From Lacrimispora defluvii (lineage in GTDB: Bacteria; Bacillota; Clostridia; Lachnospirales; Lachnospiraceae): 51,794 nt of DNA. Position numbers and translations under genes: made by a program. Position 1 is the first letter of the stretch; each line of letters begins with the position of its first letter. The stretch covers positions 1 through 51,794 of the forward strand of contig JAAOXG010000067.1 in assembly GCA_013036995.1 (NCBI GenBank), read 5' to 3'. The notes under the pieces are model-generated. The model did no database searches. It was given only the letters and a program-made list of their open reading frames with translations, and was not told the origin of the DNA. Below are positions 17,376-27,596 of the stretch, one piece after another.

Positions 17376-18761
17376 TTGAAACGGAAAGTAATGGCCTATT
17401 TTATGATAATCATCCTTCTTACACTGGGACTTGTACTGGCAAGTTTTGGAATTGGAGTAAAAAAATATCTGTACCAGCAGATATCTGATACCTTTGAACA
17501 TTATGCCCAGGCGGTTGTTCCCGTTTGGGATGGACAGTCTGATTCCCGATGGTTCCGGCTGCCGGATTTCAGTGACCAGATCATTAAAAACTATACGTTT
17601 CAGGGTGCAGATTTGGAGTTGTTAAGCAGGAGCGGACAGATGATTCAGTCTTCAACGGGATTTTACAAAGACCGGAGTTACTGGATAGATCCCCTGGTGC
17701 CTGGCGGAAAAACTGTTTACAGGGTGGAAAGAAACGGCCAGGCAAAAGAACGGATTATGGCTGTATACACGCCTCTTGTGTATGAAGAACAGGTGGTAGG
17801 AATATTAAGATATACCACCTCCTTAAAGCCGGCGGACAGCACTATTTTAAGAATTTTCTCCTATGCATTGCTTACCTGTACTGCAATTGCAGCCATTACT
17901 TTATTGGTCAGTCTTCATCTTGGAAATTCCATTGTAAAGCCACTGGAGGATATTATCGCTTTAACAAGAAAAATGGCAGAGGGAAATTACCGGGAGAAAA
18001 TTCAGAAGCAGTATCCTTATGAAGCGGGAGAACTGGTAGCCATATTAAATCATATGGGAGATGAAATTGGAAAAGCGGATCAGTTGAAAAACGATTTTAT
18101 CTCTTCCATATCCCATGAGCTTCGTACTCCTCTGACCGGAATTAAGGGCTGGGTGGAAACCATGAGAGAGCCTGAGGGGTTACAGGAAGAGGAGATGGAG
18201 TTTGGTCTTAAGATGATTGAACATGAAACCCAGCGGCTGATCACTCTGGTAGAAACCCTGCTTGACTTTTCCCGATACCAGTCGGACCGGGTCACTGTTT
18301 CATTTCAGGAGGTTAATATAGAAAAACTGGTTTTGGAAGCTGTGTTTCAATTGCAGAAAAAAGCAGAAAAGAAGGACATACAGCTTGTGACCAGCACTGT
18401 TTTCCTAGAAGTTTACGGAGATGGCGATAAGCTGAAACAGGTACTGCTGAATGTAATAGATAATAGCATTAAATTCTCAAATGAGCACAGTACCATTTTG
18501 GTGGATCAGAAAAAGGAATCAGATTTGGTTAAAATTACAATTCGTGATTCTGGAACAGGTATCAAGCCTGAAGATCTTTCTTATGTGACCAGATCCTTTT
18601 ATAAAGGAGAGGATCAATCAGCTGGAGAAGGGATTGGTTTATCCATCTCCCAGAAGATAATTGAATTGCATGGAGGAAAGCTCCAAATAGAAAGTGAGTA
18701 TGGAACAGGAACCACGGTTACCATTCTCATTCCCAAAAACCATTCCGTCGGCCACTTATAA
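17376..18761 (+). CDS. Sensor histidine kinase (HAMP-HisKA-HATPase)
   Basis: 461 aa. Membrane segments at about 5-25 and 165-188 enclose an extracytoplasmic sensor region of about 140 residues. A HAMP domain follows (NSIVKPLEDIIALTRKMAEGNY), then the HisKA phosphorylation site SSISHELRTPLTGIKGWVETM, then HATPase_c with N box (VLLNVIDNSIKFS), DSGTGI and GEGIGLSI. The start is a TTG eight bases after GGAG; ATG five codons later is an alternative. It is the partner of the adjacent OmpR-type regulator. The signal is unknown, possibly presented by the two lipoproteins encoded upstream. Confidence 0.94.
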   Translation: MKRKVMAYFMIIILLTLGLVLASFGIGVKKYLYQQISDTFEHYAQAVVPVWDGQSDSRWFRLPDFSDQIIKNYTFQGADLELLSRSGQMIQSSTGFYKDRSYWIDPLVPGGKTVYRVERNGQAKERIMAVYTPLVYEEQVVGILRYTTSLKPADSTILRIFSYALLTCTAIAAITLLVSLHLGNSIVKPLEDIIALTRKMAEGNYREKIQKQYPYEAGELVAILNHMGDEIGKADQLKNDFISSISHELRTPLTGIKGWVETMREPEGLQEEEMEFGLKMIEHETQRLITLVETLLDFSRYQSDRVTVSFQEVNIEKLVLEAVFQLQKKAEKKDIQLVTSTVFLEVYGDGDKLKQVLLNVIDNSIKFSNEHSTILVDQKKESDLVKITIRDSGTGIKPEDLSYVTRSFYKGEDQSAGEGIGLSISQKIIELHGGKLQIESEYGTGTTVTILIPKNHSVGHL

Positions 18762-18764
18762 AAT

Positions 18765-18803
18765 AAGATACCGCACACCTTTTATTAGGCTGCGGTATCT
18801 TTT
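18765..18803. terminator. Bidirectional intrinsic terminator
   Basis: AAGATACCGCA and TGCGGTATCTTTT pair perfectly. It lies between the convergent kinase and chemoreceptor genes and has T-rich flanks on both strands. Confidence 0.85.
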
Positions 18804-18806
18804 CTA

Positions 18807-20933
18807 TTAATATTTATCTGTTAAAACGGAAGCTTCCATAATATCTGTTTCTTCTGCTGCATCTGGTATTTCAATTATTTCATTTATCGGTTCGCTGATT
18901 CTCTTTTTTTCAGAAACAGTATCACTCATCAGCTGAATCCAGCTAATCTCATCTTTCATTGCCTGTGCCTGGGCTGCTAACTCCTCGCTGGAAGCAGAGC
19001 TTTCTTCTGCAGTAGCCGCATTGGTCTGGACTACGGATGATACCTGGGTTAAGCCTGTATTGATCTGCTGGATGGCATCTACCTGCTCTGCTGACGCACT
19101 GCGGATTTTTTCCATGGATTCACCCAGGAAGTCGGCTTTGTCTGCAAGACCTTTTAGTATATCTACTGTTTCCCTGGATAAATTTTCTCCATTCTCAACA
19201 AGTGAAGAGGAGTGTGCCAGCAGGGAAGAGGTTTCTCCGGCTGCTTCTGTTACCTTTTCAGCCAGATTGCGGACTTCATCTGCAACCACAGCAAAGCCTT
19301 TTCCGGCCTCCCCTGCCCTTGCAGCTTCGATGGCGGCATTCAGTGCCAGAATATTGGTTTGGAATGCAATGTCTTCAATCACTTTGGTGATATTTGTGAT
19401 TTTCTTTGAAGCGTCTCCGATCTCACTCATGGCCTGATTTAAATTCTGTATGTAAGAATTACCTTTTGTAAGCTCTATTCCAGTCTGTTTTACATACTCA
19501 TTTACGGTTGATACGGTAACTACATTTTCCTCGGAATGATGGGCTACATTGGAAATGGAAGCATTTAGTTCCTCTATAGTAGCCGCCTGTTGTGTTGTAC
19601 CGGAAGCTAAAAGCTGGGCCCCGGAGGAGATCTGATCTGCTCCGCTTGAGATCTGATTAATGGAGCTTCTGAAATTTCCGAAAATGGTATTTAAACTGGT
19701 AATGATACCATTAATCGATTTTTTAAGCAGGATAAAATCTGCTTTGTATTCCGATTCAATGATTAAAGAATAATTCCCTTTTTCTACACCATCTAAAACA
19801 GTGGTGGTATCATTGATGATAGACCGAAGAGATGAAACGGTATATTTTAAGGATCTGGAAAGCGTGCCAATCTCATCCTCGCTTACATACTCCGGAACCT
19901 CAGAATGAAGATCTCCCTGAGAAAGAAGCTCCAGTCTGTCCACCATTTTAATGATGGGGTTAACTATGGGAGAGGCAATCCTTACTGCACTGATCAAAGC
20001 AATTATTAAAAATACAGCTACGAAAAGTACCATAATAATAATTGAGAGATAGAAACCTTCCATAAGCTCAGAGGTTTTCGCTGAAACTCCCAAAGACCAG
20101 CCGTCTGTATTGGGAATGGGGGTATAGCCTACGGTAAGGTGATTTCCTTTATATTGAATGGACTCAATACTGGATTTACCTGCTGCCATGTTCTGTACCA
20201 TTTTCGCAGCCTGCGAAACGGATGAATCTGATTTGGCAGCTTCTATGTAATTCAACTGCTGGTTCACATTCTCCTGATTCTTATGAGCCACAACGGTTCC
20301 TGTTTTATCCACAATAAATCCGTAGCCTGATTTTCCAAGGGAGATGTCATTGATCATTTTGCTGAAAGAGTCACAGGAAAGCCTTGCAAATACAATACCT
20401 TTGCTTCCATCGCCATTCATGGGGGCGGAGAGAATCATAACCATCGTATTGGTTGTCTTGCTTAAAAGGGGAGATGAAATATAGGTTTCTCCGTTTGTGG
20501 ATTTCTGAAAATATTCCCTGTCTTTGACATCGGTTCCGTCGGAGGTAATTCCCTGGTTATTACAGACGACTATGGAATCAAATCCGTATTCCTTCGCCAG
20601 CTGGGTCAGGTTCTTCTGAAGCTGATCTGATGAACCGGCTGAGTTCCCGATTCTGTTATCTTTTGAGATTGATTCGATTTTAGTCTTATAAATAAGAATG
20701 GCATTCTCTACAGAGTGGCTGTATGCGTTAGTGTTTTCCTGGATTCTGAGCTGCATGTTATTCCTTGCATCCCGATAGATAATAATGGAATTGACGGTAC
20801 CGAAAAGTAATGTAATGACTGTTGACAATGCTGCGATGCTGATTTGAAGCTTGCGTTTGATTGATTTTTTACTGATGATTTTACCCATCTGCTTTTTGGT
20901 GTCTTGATTGTGCATTTGTTTTTCCTGCGGCAT
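18807..20933 (-). CDS. Methyl-accepting chemotaxis protein (dCache-type)
   Basis: 708 aa chemoreceptor. After a charged cytoplasmic N-terminus, a membrane segment (about 27-47) leads to a large extracytoplasmic sensor domain (about 48-300) of the double-Cache type, as suggested by [18 protein letters not shown] and [16 protein letters not shown] second membrane segment (about 305-330) is followed by HAMP and a long signalling coiled coil with the hairpin tip [20 protein letters not shown] and flanking [20 protein letters not shown]. Double-Cache receptors often bind amino acids or carboxylates. The start is ATG at 20933, six to seven bases after AGGAGAG; the open frame upstream lacks a ribosome site. 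Confidence 0.94.
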   Translation of the reverse strand: MPQEKQMHNQDTKKQMGKIISKKSIKRKLQISIAALSTVITLLFGTVNSIIIYRDARNNMQLRIQENTNAYSHSVENAILIYKTKIESISKDNRIGNSAGSSDQLQKNLTQLAKEYGFDSIVVCNNQGITSDGTDVKDREYFQKSTNGETYISSPLLSKTTNTMVMILSAPMNGDGSKGIVFARLSCDSFSKMINDISLGKSGYGFIVDKTGTVVAHKNQENVNQQLNYIEAAKSDSSVSQAAKMVQNMAAGKSSIESIQYKGNHLTVGYTPIPNTDGWSLGVSAKTSELMEGFYLSIIIMVLFVAVFLIIALISAVRIASPIVNPIIKMVDRLELLSQGDLHSEVPEYVSEDEIGTLSRSLKYTVSSLRSIINDTTTVLDGVEKGNYSLIIESEYKADFILLKKSINGIITSLNTIFGNFRSSINQISSGADQISSGAQLLASGTTQQAATIEELNASISNVAHHSEENVVTVSTVNEYVKQTGIELTKGNSYIQNLNQAMSEIGDASKKITNITKVIEDIAFQTNILALNAAIEAARAGEAGKGFAVVADEVRNLAEKVTEAAGETSSLLAHSSSLVENGENLSRETVDILKGLADKADFLGESMEKIRSASAEQVDAIQQINTGLTQVSSVVQTNAATAEESSASSEELAAQAQAMKDEISWIQLMSDTVSEKKRISEPINEIIEIPDAAEETDIMEASVLTDKY

Positions 20934-21002
20934 TTTTCTCTCCTGGTTTGGTTTTATTCTTTTTACTATTCTGCTAAAATTTCCTATTATGTAATCAGAG
21001 CA

Positions 21003-21031
21003 ATTATAAATCAACAGTATCAGGCTGTCAA
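21003..21031 (-). promoter_or_regulatory. Promoter of the chemoreceptor gene
   Basis: Consensus elements on the minus strand: TTGACA at 21031-21026 and TATAAT at 21008-21003, 17 base spacer. The leader to the ATG is about 60 bases. Confidence 0.75.
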
Positions 21032-21126
21032 TTGAACTGGAGAAGAAAATAAAGATTAAACATTATGTAGGATTTTCCATCGGTTCGTGCCCGATTGTTG
21101 TGAAAAATGATCTGATTTCAGACAGA

Positions 21127-21172
21127 AAAACAGGAACTGGGACTGAATTTCAGTATCCTCAATTCCTGTTTT
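21127..21172 (-). terminator. Intrinsic terminator of argG
   Basis: On the minus strand AAAACAGGAA...TTCCTGTTTTT forms a long, partly mismatched hairpin ending in a T-run, starting 12 bases after the argG stop. Confidence 0.65.
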
Positions 21173-21184
21173 ATATAGATATGA

Positions 21185-22402
21185 TTATTTTTTTAGTTCC
21201 TGCATCTTCATGGCACGAACCTTTAAGGGTAGACCGAAAAGAGTGATGAAGCCTTCCGCATCGTGATGATCATAGAGATCACCGGTGGTAAAGGAAGCAA
21301 GAGATTCGCTGTATAAGGAGTAAGGGGAAGTGGTTCCTGCTTTGATGATGTTGCCCTTATAAAGTTTGAACTTCACTTCTCCGGTTACATATTCCTGTGT
21401 GGAGGTAACAAATGCCTGAACTGCCTCACGAAGAGGTGTGAACCATTTTCCTTCGTATACGATCTGTGCAAATTTATTACCCATGTCTTTTTTCACTTCC
21501 ATGGTAGCACGGTCTAATACCAGCTCTTCCAGCTGCTGATGTGCTTCTAAGAGAATGGTTCCGCCTGGTGTTTCATAAACGCCTCTGGATTTCATGCCTA
21601 CTACACGGTTTTCCACGATATCCACAATGCCGATGCCGTGCTTACCGCCAAGCTCATTTAACTTTGTTATAATATCGGAAACCTTCATGGCTTCTCCGTT
21701 TACGCTGACAGGAATGCCTTTTTCAAAGGTCATGGTTACGTATTCCCCTTCATCGGGAGCCTTTTCAGGAGAAACACCAAGTACCAGAAGATGATCGTAA
21801 TTTGGCTCATTGGCGGGATCTTCCAGCTCTAAGCCCTCATGACTGATGTGCCATAAATTACGGTCACGGCTGTAGCTGTTGTTTGCTGAAAACGGAAGGT
21901 CGATTCCGTGCTGCTTGCAGTACTCAATCTCATCTTCACGGGACTGCATGGTCCATACATCAGTCATACGCCATGGCGCAATGATTTTTAAGTCAGGAGC
22001 AAGGGCCTTAATACCAAGTTCGAAACGGATCTGGTCATTGCCCTTTCCGGTTGCTCCGTGGCAGATGGCAGTAGCGCCTTCCTTCCTTGCGATCTCAACC
22101 AGTCTTTTTGCAATGGCTGGACGAGCCATGGAAGTACCCAGAAGATACTTATTCTCATAAACGGCATTGGCCTGTACACATGGGATAATGTAGTTGTCGC
22201 AGAAGTCATCTACCAGATCTTCTATATATAATTTGGAAGCGCCGGATAATTTGGCTCTCTCCTCAAGACCATCAAGTTCATTGCCCTGTCCGCAGTCGAT
22301 GCAGCAGCAAACTACATCATAATCAAAATTTTCCTTTAACCATGGAATAATGGCAGTGGTGTCAAGTCCGCCGGAATAGGCTAAAATTACTTTCTCTTTC
22401 AT
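21185..22402 (-). CDS. argG: Argininosuccinate synthase
   Basis: 405 aa. Joins citrulline and aspartate with ATP in arginine synthesis. The N-terminal PP-loop is AYSGGLDTTAII; the substrate-binding part contains CHGATGKGNDQIRFE and NLWHISHEGLELEDP. The start is ATG at 22402, with AGAGGAGG upstream; the open frame continues 21 codons further without a ribosome site. It is divergent from the argC operon, and the shared region has an ARG-box-like operator over its -10. Confidence 0.97.
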   Translation of the reverse strand: MKEKVILAYSGGLDTTAIIPWLKENFDYDVVCCCIDCGQGNELDGLEERAKLSGASKLYIEDLVDDFCDNYIIPCVQANAVYENKYLLGTSMARPAIAKRLVEIARKEGATAICHGATGKGNDQIRFELGIKALAPDLKIIAPWRMTDVWTMQSREDEIEYCKQHGIDLPFSANNSYSRDRNLWHISHEGLELEDPANEPNYDHLLVLGVSPEKAPDEGEYVTMTFEKGIPVSVNGEAMKVSDIITKLNELGGKHGIGIVDIVENRVVGMKSRGVYETPGGTILLEAHQQLEELVLDRATMEVKKDMGNKFAQIVYEGKWFTPLREAVQAFVTSTQEYVTGEVKFKLYKGNIIKAGTTSPYSLYSESLASFTTGDLYDHHDAEGFITLFGLPLKVRAMKMQELKK

Positions 22403-22445
22403 ATATGATTCCTCCTCTATGGTTTTTGTATATTTTCTTTTTGAA

Positions 22446-22463
22446 CTTACATAAATATACAAC
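22446..22463. promoter_or_regulatory. ARG-box-like operator over the argG -10
   Basis: On the minus strand GTTGTATATTTATGTAAG fits TG.AT-WWWW-AT..A of the ARG box consensus. It covers the argG -10 TATATT (22459-22454). Confidence 0.6.
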
Positions 22464-22482
22464 AAAACTGGGGGAAATGCAA
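22454..22482 (-). promoter_or_regulatory. argG promoter
   Basis: Minus strand TTGCAT at 22482-22477 and TATATT at 22459-22454, 17 base spacer; same -35 and spacing as the argC promoter facing away. Confidence 0.7.
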
Positions 22483-22509
22483 GGGTAAAATGAAAAATAT
22501 AAAAACATC

Positions 22510-22538
22510 TTGCATAATATACAAAAGAGATGTATAAT
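22510..22538 (+). promoter_or_regulatory. argC operon promoter
   Basis: TTGCAT at 22510-22515 and TATAAT at 22533-22538, 17 base spacer. Confidence 0.75.
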
Positions 22539-22546
22539 TATGAAAA
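22529..22546. promoter_or_regulatory. ARG-box-like operator over the argC -10
   Basis: GATGTATAATTATGAAAA matches the ARG box TNTGNATWWWWATNCANA at all but two fixed positions and overlaps the argC -10, as expected for repression by ArgR with arginine. Confidence 0.6.
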
Positions 22547-22626
22547 TCCTGAAAGGAATGGTAAAACGCTCATGAATGGAGAGCGCAGGGCCGATACAAA
22601 ATAGAGAATGCAAAGGAGCGATGACG

Positions 22627-23667
22627 ATGATTAAAGCAGGAATTATAGGATCAACCGGATATGCAGGCGGTGAGCTGGCAAGACTTTTACTCCAGAGAGA
22701 TGACGTTAAGATTAAGTGGTACGGATCGAAAAGCTATGTGGACCAGAAATACGCTTCCATTTATCAGAATATGTTTGAAATCGTCAGCGATTCCTGCATG
22801 GATGATAATATAGAAGCATTGGCAGAGAAGGTGGACGTGATTTTTACGGCAACACCCCAGGGTTTTCTGGCATCTGCTTTAAATGACCGTATTTTATCAC
22901 AGACTAAAGTGATTGATTTAAGTGCGGATTTCCGGATTCAGGATGTGAGCATCTATGAAAAGTGGTATCAGATCCAGCACAAATCTCCTCAATATATAAA
23001 GGAAGCAGTATACGGACTTCCGGAAATCAACCGGGAAAAGATTAAAAATGCAAGGCTGATAGCCAATCCAGGCTGTTACCCCACCTGCTCGGAGCTTTCC
23101 ATTTATCCTCTGGTAAAAGAAGGCCTGATTGATCCTGATACAATTATTATTGATGCAAAATCAGGAACGTCCGGAGCAGGAAGAGGAGCAAAGGTTGACA
23201 ATCTTTACTGTGAGGTAAATGAAAACATCAAAGCTTACGGAGTCGGTGTACACAGACACACGCCTGAGATTGAAGAGCAGCTTTCCTACGGAGCTGGAAA
23301 ACCGGTAACCATCAGTTTCACACCTCACCTGGTTCCCATGAACAGAGGAATTCTCATAACTGCTTATGCATCCTTAACCAGTAAGGTTTCTTATGAAGAA
23401 GTAAAGGCTGTTTATGATAAATATTATGACAAAGAATTTTTTGTCCGGGTGCTGGAAAAAGATGTGACACCTCAGACAAAATGGGTGGAAGGAAGCAATT
23501 TTGTTGATGTGAATTTCAAGATCGATCCAAGAACCAACCGCATTGTGATGATGGGAGCCATGGATAATCTGGTTAAGGGAGCCGCCGGGCAGGCAGTCCA
23601 GAACATGAATCTTTTATTCGGACTGGAGGAAAACAAGGGACTGAAGCTGATCCCCATGTTTCCGTAG
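22627..23667 (+). CDS. argC: N-acetyl-gamma-glutamyl-phosphate reductase
   Basis: 346 aa NADPH-dependent enzyme of the third arginine step. The Rossmann start is GIIGSTGYAGGELARLL and the catalytic cysteine is in ANPGCYPTCSEL; VHRHTPEIEEQL holds the catalytic histidine region. The start is taken as ATG at 22627, eight bases after AAGGAG; the ATG two codons earlier is only two bases from it. First gene of the operon argC-GNAT-argJ-argB-argD. Confidence 0.96.
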   Translation: MIKAGIIGSTGYAGGELARLLLQRDDVKIKWYGSKSYVDQKYASIYQNMFEIVSDSCMDDNIEALAEKVDVIFTATPQGFLASALNDRILSQTKVIDLSADFRIQDVSIYEKWYQIQHKSPQYIKEAVYGLPEINREKIKNARLIANPGCYPTCSELSIYPLVKEGLIDPDTIIIDAKSGTSGAGRGAKVDNLYCEVNENIKAYGVGVHRHTPEIEEQLSYGAGKPVTISFTPHLVPMNRGILITAYASLTSKVSYEEVKAVYDKYYDKEFFVRVLEKDVTPQTKWVEGSNFVDVNFKIDPRTNRIVMMGAMDNLVKGAAGQAVQNMNLLFGLEENKGLKLIPMFP

Positions 23668-23704
23668 ATATTTAAAAGGACGAATAACCGTAAAGGAAAA
23701 AACA

Positions 23705-24151
23705 ATGATAATACGATCAATGACAATCGATGATTATGACCAGGTATATGCATTATGGTCCGGAATTAAGGGATTCGGTATCCGGGCTGTTGATGATTCC
23801 CGGGAAGGGATCAGCCGTTTTCTTCAGAGAAATCCAGGTCTGAGTGTGGTTGCAGAAGATAACAAAGCGATTATAGGTTCTATTTTATGCGGTCATGACG
23901 GGCGCAGGGGAACGTTATACCATGTGTGCGTAGCAGAAAAATACAGAAAGCATGGAGTCGGCCGTGAAATGGTCTCGGAAGCAGTCAGCCGGTTAAAGAA
24001 AGAGGGAATAAATAAAGTCAATTTAATTGCCTTTTGTAATAACCTTTTGGGAAATAAGTTCTGGCGGAAGGAAAAATTCACATTCCGTGATGATTTAAAT
24101 TACTATGATTTAGCCATCAGTGAGGAAAACAAAACTGATTTTGTAAGCTGA
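23705..24151 (+). CDS. GNAT acetyltransferase inside the arg operon
   Basis: 148 aa, single GNAT domain with the acetyl-CoA loop VAEKYRKHGVGREMVSEAVSRL. The segment WSGIKGFGIRAVDDSREGISRFL...NPGLSVVAED is typical of the YpeA-like group. It lies 37 bases after argC and 36 before argJ, in the same direction, with AAAGGA upstream, so it is part of the operon. This placement suggests it could be a short-form N-acetylglutamate synthase, but no family signature proves that; a protein acetyltransferase or unrelated substrate is possible. Confidence 0.85.
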   Translation: MIIRSMTIDDYDQVYALWSGIKGFGIRAVDDSREGISRFLQRNPGLSVVAEDNKAIIGSILCGHDGRRGTLYHVCVAEKYRKHGVGREMVSEAVSRLKKEGINKVNLIAFCNNLLGNKFWRKEKFTFRDDLNYYDLAISEENKTDFVS

Positions 24152-24187
24152 CCCGATACTATGAAAGAAACAGGGAGGAAATATATT

Positions 24188-25414
24188 ATGAAGCAGATAA
24201 GCGGAGGAGTAACAGCAGCAAAGGGATTTAAAGCTGCATCAACAGCGGCAGGTATTAAATATAAAAACAACCGGAAAGATATGGCGATGATTTACAGTGA
24301 GGTTCCATGCAGGGCAGCAGGTACATTTACTACCAATATCGTAAAAGCAGCCCCTGTCAAATGGGATAAAGAGATCGTGACCAGTTCTCCCTTTGCGCAG
24401 GCAGTTGTAGTAAATGCTGGCATTGCCAATGCATGTACCGGAGAAGAAGGATTTTCCTACTGCAGACAGACGGCAAAAGCCGTTTCCCAGTGCCTTTCCA
24501 TCCCGGAAGATTCCGTTCTTGTAGCTTCTACCGGAGTCATCGGTATGCAGCTTCCCATTGACCGCATCACAGCGGGGGTAAAGGCAATGTCTGTTATCCT
24601 GGACGGCAGCGAGGAGAGCGGAACCGCTGCAGCACAGGCGATTATGACTACCGATACAGTAAAAAAGGAAGTGGCCGTTCAGTTTGAGGCAGGCGGTGCT
24701 ACCATCACCATCGGGGGCATGTGTAAAGGCTCCGGAATGATTCACCCTGACATGTGTACCATGTTAAGCTTTGTTACTACGGATGCAGCCATTTCCAAAG
24801 AACTGCTTCAGGAATCATTAAGGGAAGATATCAAGGATACTTACAATATGATTTCCGTTGACGGAGATACGTCCACCAACGATACGGTTCTCCTTCTGGC
24901 AAACGGAATGGCTGGAAATAAAGAAATTACGGAAAAAAATGAAGATTATCAGTTATTTATCAAAGCACTTAACTTCATCAATGAAACTCTGGCAAAAAAG
25001 ATGGCAGGGGACGGAGAAGGCTGCACTGCTTTATTTGAAGTAAAAATTATTGGTGCAGAAACAAAGGCACAGGCTGTGACATTATCAAAATCGGTGATTA
25101 CCTCCAGTCTGACTAAAGCAGCCATTTTTGGTCATGATGCCAACTGGGGACGGATTCTTTGCGCCATGGGATACTCAGGCGCTTCCTTTGATCCGGAAAA
25201 AGTAGATCTGTATTTTGAAAGCGCGGCAGGAAAACTTCAGATCATTGAAAATGGCGTGGCACTTCCCTACAGTGAGGAAGAGGCGACTAAGATATTATCG
25301 GAGCCGGAAGTGACAGCCATTGCTGACATTAAAATGGGAAATGCATCTGCAACGGCCTGGGGCTGTGACCTGACCTTTGACTATGTGAAAATCAACGCAG
25401 ATTACCGCTCATAA
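24188..25414 (+). CDS. argJ: Glutamate N-acetyltransferase / ornithine acetyltransferase
   Basis: 408 aa. Recycles the acetyl group from N-acetylornithine to glutamate. The self-cleavage region reads [20 protein letters not shown], with the nucleophilic threonine preceded here by cysteine instead of the more common alanine. The C-terminal [17 protein letters not shown] is also typical. The start is ATG at 24188, nine bases after GGGAGG. Whether it is bifunctional (also using acetyl-CoA) cannot be told; the GNAT upstream would be needed for priming if it is not. Confidence 0.96.
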   Translation: MKQISGGVTAAKGFKAASTAAGIKYKNNRKDMAMIYSEVPCRAAGTFTTNIVKAAPVKWDKEIVTSSPFAQAVVVNAGIANACTGEEGFSYCRQTAKAVSQCLSIPEDSVLVASTGVIGMQLPIDRITAGVKAMSVILDGSEESGTAAAQAIMTTDTVKKEVAVQFEAGGATITIGGMCKGSGMIHPDMCTMLSFVTTDAAISKELLQESLREDIKDTYNMISVDGDTSTNDTVLLLANGMAGNKEITEKNEDYQLFIKALNFINETLAKKMAGDGEGCTALFEVKIIGAETKAQAVTLSKSVITSSLTKAAIFGHDANWGRILCAMGYSGASFDPEKVDLYFESAAGKLQIIENGVALPYSEEEATKILSEPEVTAIADIKMGNASATAWGCDLTFDYVKINADYRS

Positions 25415-25454
25415 TTATAACAGGGCAGATCATAAGAAGGAGAGGAAACAAAAA

Positions 25455-26351
25455 ATGATACTGGATCAGAGCATTATGCAAAAAGCTGAAGTGTTAATTG
25501 AGGCACTTCCTTATATACAGAGGTTTAACCGTAAAACGATTGTGGTAAAATACGGCGGAAGCGCCATGGTAGATGAGGAACTGAAAAAACAGGTAATTCA
25601 GGATGTGGTTCTTTTAAAGCTGGTAGGATTTAAGCCCATTATTGTTCATGGCGGCGGAAAAGAGATCAGCAGGTGGGTGGAAAAAACAGGCATGGAGCCT
25701 CATTTTGTCAATGGTTTACGGGTGACGGATGAAGCCACTATGGAGATTGCAGAGATGGTTTTAAACCGGGTGAACAAGAGCCTGGTTCAGCTTGTCAATG
25801 AGCTTGGAGTTAAGGCTGTGGGAATCAGCGGAAAAGACGGCATGATGTTAAAGTGCCAGAAGCGCTATTCAAACGGAGAAGACATCGGCTTTGTAGGTGA
25901 CATCACAGCGGTAGATACCCAGATTATCAACGATCTTCTGGAAAAGGATTTTCTTCCCATCATCTGTCCGGTGGGATTTGATGAGGACTTTAAAACCTAT
26001 AACATCAACGCAGACGATGCGGCCTGTGCCATTGCAACAGCCATGGAGGCAGAGAAACTGGCTTTTTTAACGGATGTGGAGGGCGTTTACCGGGACTTTC
26101 AGGATAAGGATTCTTTGATTTCTGAAATGTCCATCGAAGAGGCTCAGGAGTTCGTCAGCGGAGGAACTCTTGGAGGCGGAATGCTCCCCAAACTTCAAAA
26201 CTGCATTGATGCCATGAACCACGGGGTGTCCAGAGTACATATTATGGACGGAAGAATTCCCCACTGTCTGCTGCTTGAGATCTTCACCAATAAAGGAATC
26301 GGAACTGCGATCGTAAGCCCGGGAGAGGAGCGTTTTTATCATGCTGAATAA
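25455..26351 (+). CDS. argB: Acetylglutamate kinase
   Basis: 298 aa amino-acid kinase fold. Shows [25 protein letters not shown] and [16 protein letters not shown], then [10 protein letters not shown] and TDVEGVYRD. The N-terminal helix (about 1-25) is of the arginine-sensitive hexameric type, so feedback inhibition by arginine is likely. ATG with AGGAGAGGAAAC upstream. The last 11 bases overlap argD. Confidence 0.97.
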   Translation: MILDQSIMQKAEVLIEALPYIQRFNRKTIVVKYGGSAMVDEELKKQVIQDVVLLKLVGFKPIIVHGGGKEISRWVEKTGMEPHFVNGLRVTDEATMEIAEMVLNRVNKSLVQLVNELGVKAVGISGKDGMMLKCQKRYSNGEDIGFVGDITAVDTQIINDLLEKDFLPIICPVGFDEDFKTYNINADDAACAIATAMEAEKLAFLTDVEGVYRDFQDKDSLISEMSIEEAQEFVSGGTLGGGMLPKLQNCIDAMNHGVSRVHIMDGRIPHCLLLEIFTNKGIGTAIVSPGEERFYHAE

Positions 26352-27543
26352 ACAGGAATATATTGATAAGGCGGAATCAGAGATTTATAAGACCTATAAC
26401 CGTTTTCCAGTTGTCTTTGACCATGGGGATGGAGTGCGGCTTTATGATACAGAGGGAAATGAGTACCTGGATTTCTATGCCGGAATTGCAGTAAATGGTC
26501 TGGGCTATAATGATGCGGAATTTAATGAGGCAGTAAAGGCTCAGGTAGATAAACTGCTTCACATTTCCAATCTCTATTATAATGTACCGTCTGTAGAGGC
26601 AGCAGAACTGCTTTTAAAGGCATCCCAGATGGATAAAGTGTTTTTCACCAACAGCGGAACGGAAGCCATTGAGGGAGCTTTAAAAATCGCCAGAAGATAT
26701 GCTTATAATAAGGATGGCGGTCATGACCATGAAATCATTGCCATGAATCATTCCTTTCATGGAAGAAGCCTCGGAGCACTATCTGTAACTGGAAATGATC
26801 ATTATCAGGAGCCGTTTAAACCCTTAATTCCCGGGATTAAATTTGCCGATTTCAATGATCTGGAAAGTGTAAAGGCTGTTGTAAATGAAAAGACCTGCGC
26901 CATTATTATGGAAACTGTTCAGGGAGAAGGCGGGATTTATCCTGCAACCCAGGAATTTTTATCCGGCGTAAGAGCGCTTTGTGATAAAAATGATATACTG
27001 TTAATCCTTGATGAGATCCAGTGCGGAATGGGGCGCACAGGCTCTATGTTTGCCTGGCAGCAATACGGCGTAAAACCAGATGTGATGACAGTTGCAAAGG
27101 CACTGGGGAACGGAGTTCCCATTGGGGCATTTCTGGCGTCTGGGAAAGCAGCTACGGCTATGGTTCCGGGGGATCATGGAACTACTTACGGAGGAAATCC
27201 GTTTGTGACTGCTGCTGCATATAAGGTGTTGGAATTGTTTGAAAAACGGGATATTGTAAATCATGTTAAGGAAATGGGAGATTATCTGACTAAAAAGCTT
27301 GAAAAACTGAAAGATAAATATGACATTATTATAGCAAGAAGGGGACTGGGCCTTATTCAGGGCTTGGAATTTACTATTCCGGTTTCCTCTATTATCAGTC
27401 AGGTGTTAATCGAGCAGAAGCTGGTTATAATCAGTGCAGGCACTAATATAATACGGTTTGTCCCCCCTCTGGTGATTGAAAAAGAACATGTGGACGAGAT
27501 GGTGGAAAAACTGTCTGCAGTGTTGGATCAGCAAAAATATTGA
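26341..27543 (+). CDS. argD: Acetylornithine aminotransferase
   Basis: 400 aa class III PLP aminotransferase. [36 protein letters not shown] and the PLP lysine in [15 protein letters not shown] are visible, as is [11 protein letters not shown]. It starts within the end of argB, so translation is coupled. Last gene of the operon, followed by a strong terminator. Product is N-acetylornithine; argF and argH are not in the window. Confidence 0.96.
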   Translation: MLNKQEYIDKAESEIYKTYNRFPVVFDHGDGVRLYDTEGNEYLDFYAGIAVNGLGYNDAEFNEAVKAQVDKLLHISNLYYNVPSVEAAELLLKASQMDKVFFTNSGTEAIEGALKIARRYAYNKDGGHDHEIIAMNHSFHGRSLGALSVTGNDHYQEPFKPLIPGIKFADFNDLESVKAVVNEKTCAIIMETVQGEGGIYPATQEFLSGVRALCDKNDILLILDEIQCGMGRTGSMFAWQQYGVKPDVMTVAKALGNGVPIGAFLASGKAATAMVPGDHGTTYGGNPFVTAAAYKVLELFEKRDIVNHVKEMGDYLTKKLEKLKDKYDIIIARRGLGLIQGLEFTIPVSSIISQVLIEQKLVIISAGTNIIRFVPPLVIEKEHVDEMVEKLSAVLDQQKY

Positions 27544-27551
27544 AATATCAG

Positions 27552-27596
27552 AAGCCGATAACTGCTGTAAAATAAGGTTATCGGCTTTATATTTTT
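27552..27596. terminator. Intrinsic terminator between argD and the convergent esterase
   Basis: AAGCCGATAAC and GTTATCGGCTT pair perfectly around a 14-base loop, followed by TATATTTTT. The tail of the convergent gene reaches into it. Confidence 0.8.

Noticed and set aside
22403-22626. T-box or riboswitch leader for arginine genes
   Set aside because: The space holds two promoters and operators; no T-box sequence or long terminator-antiterminator fold is visible.
24239-24745. 168-codon open frame on the minus strand inside argJ
   Set aside because: It is antisense to a well-conserved gene, has no ribosome binding site and no recognisable domain.
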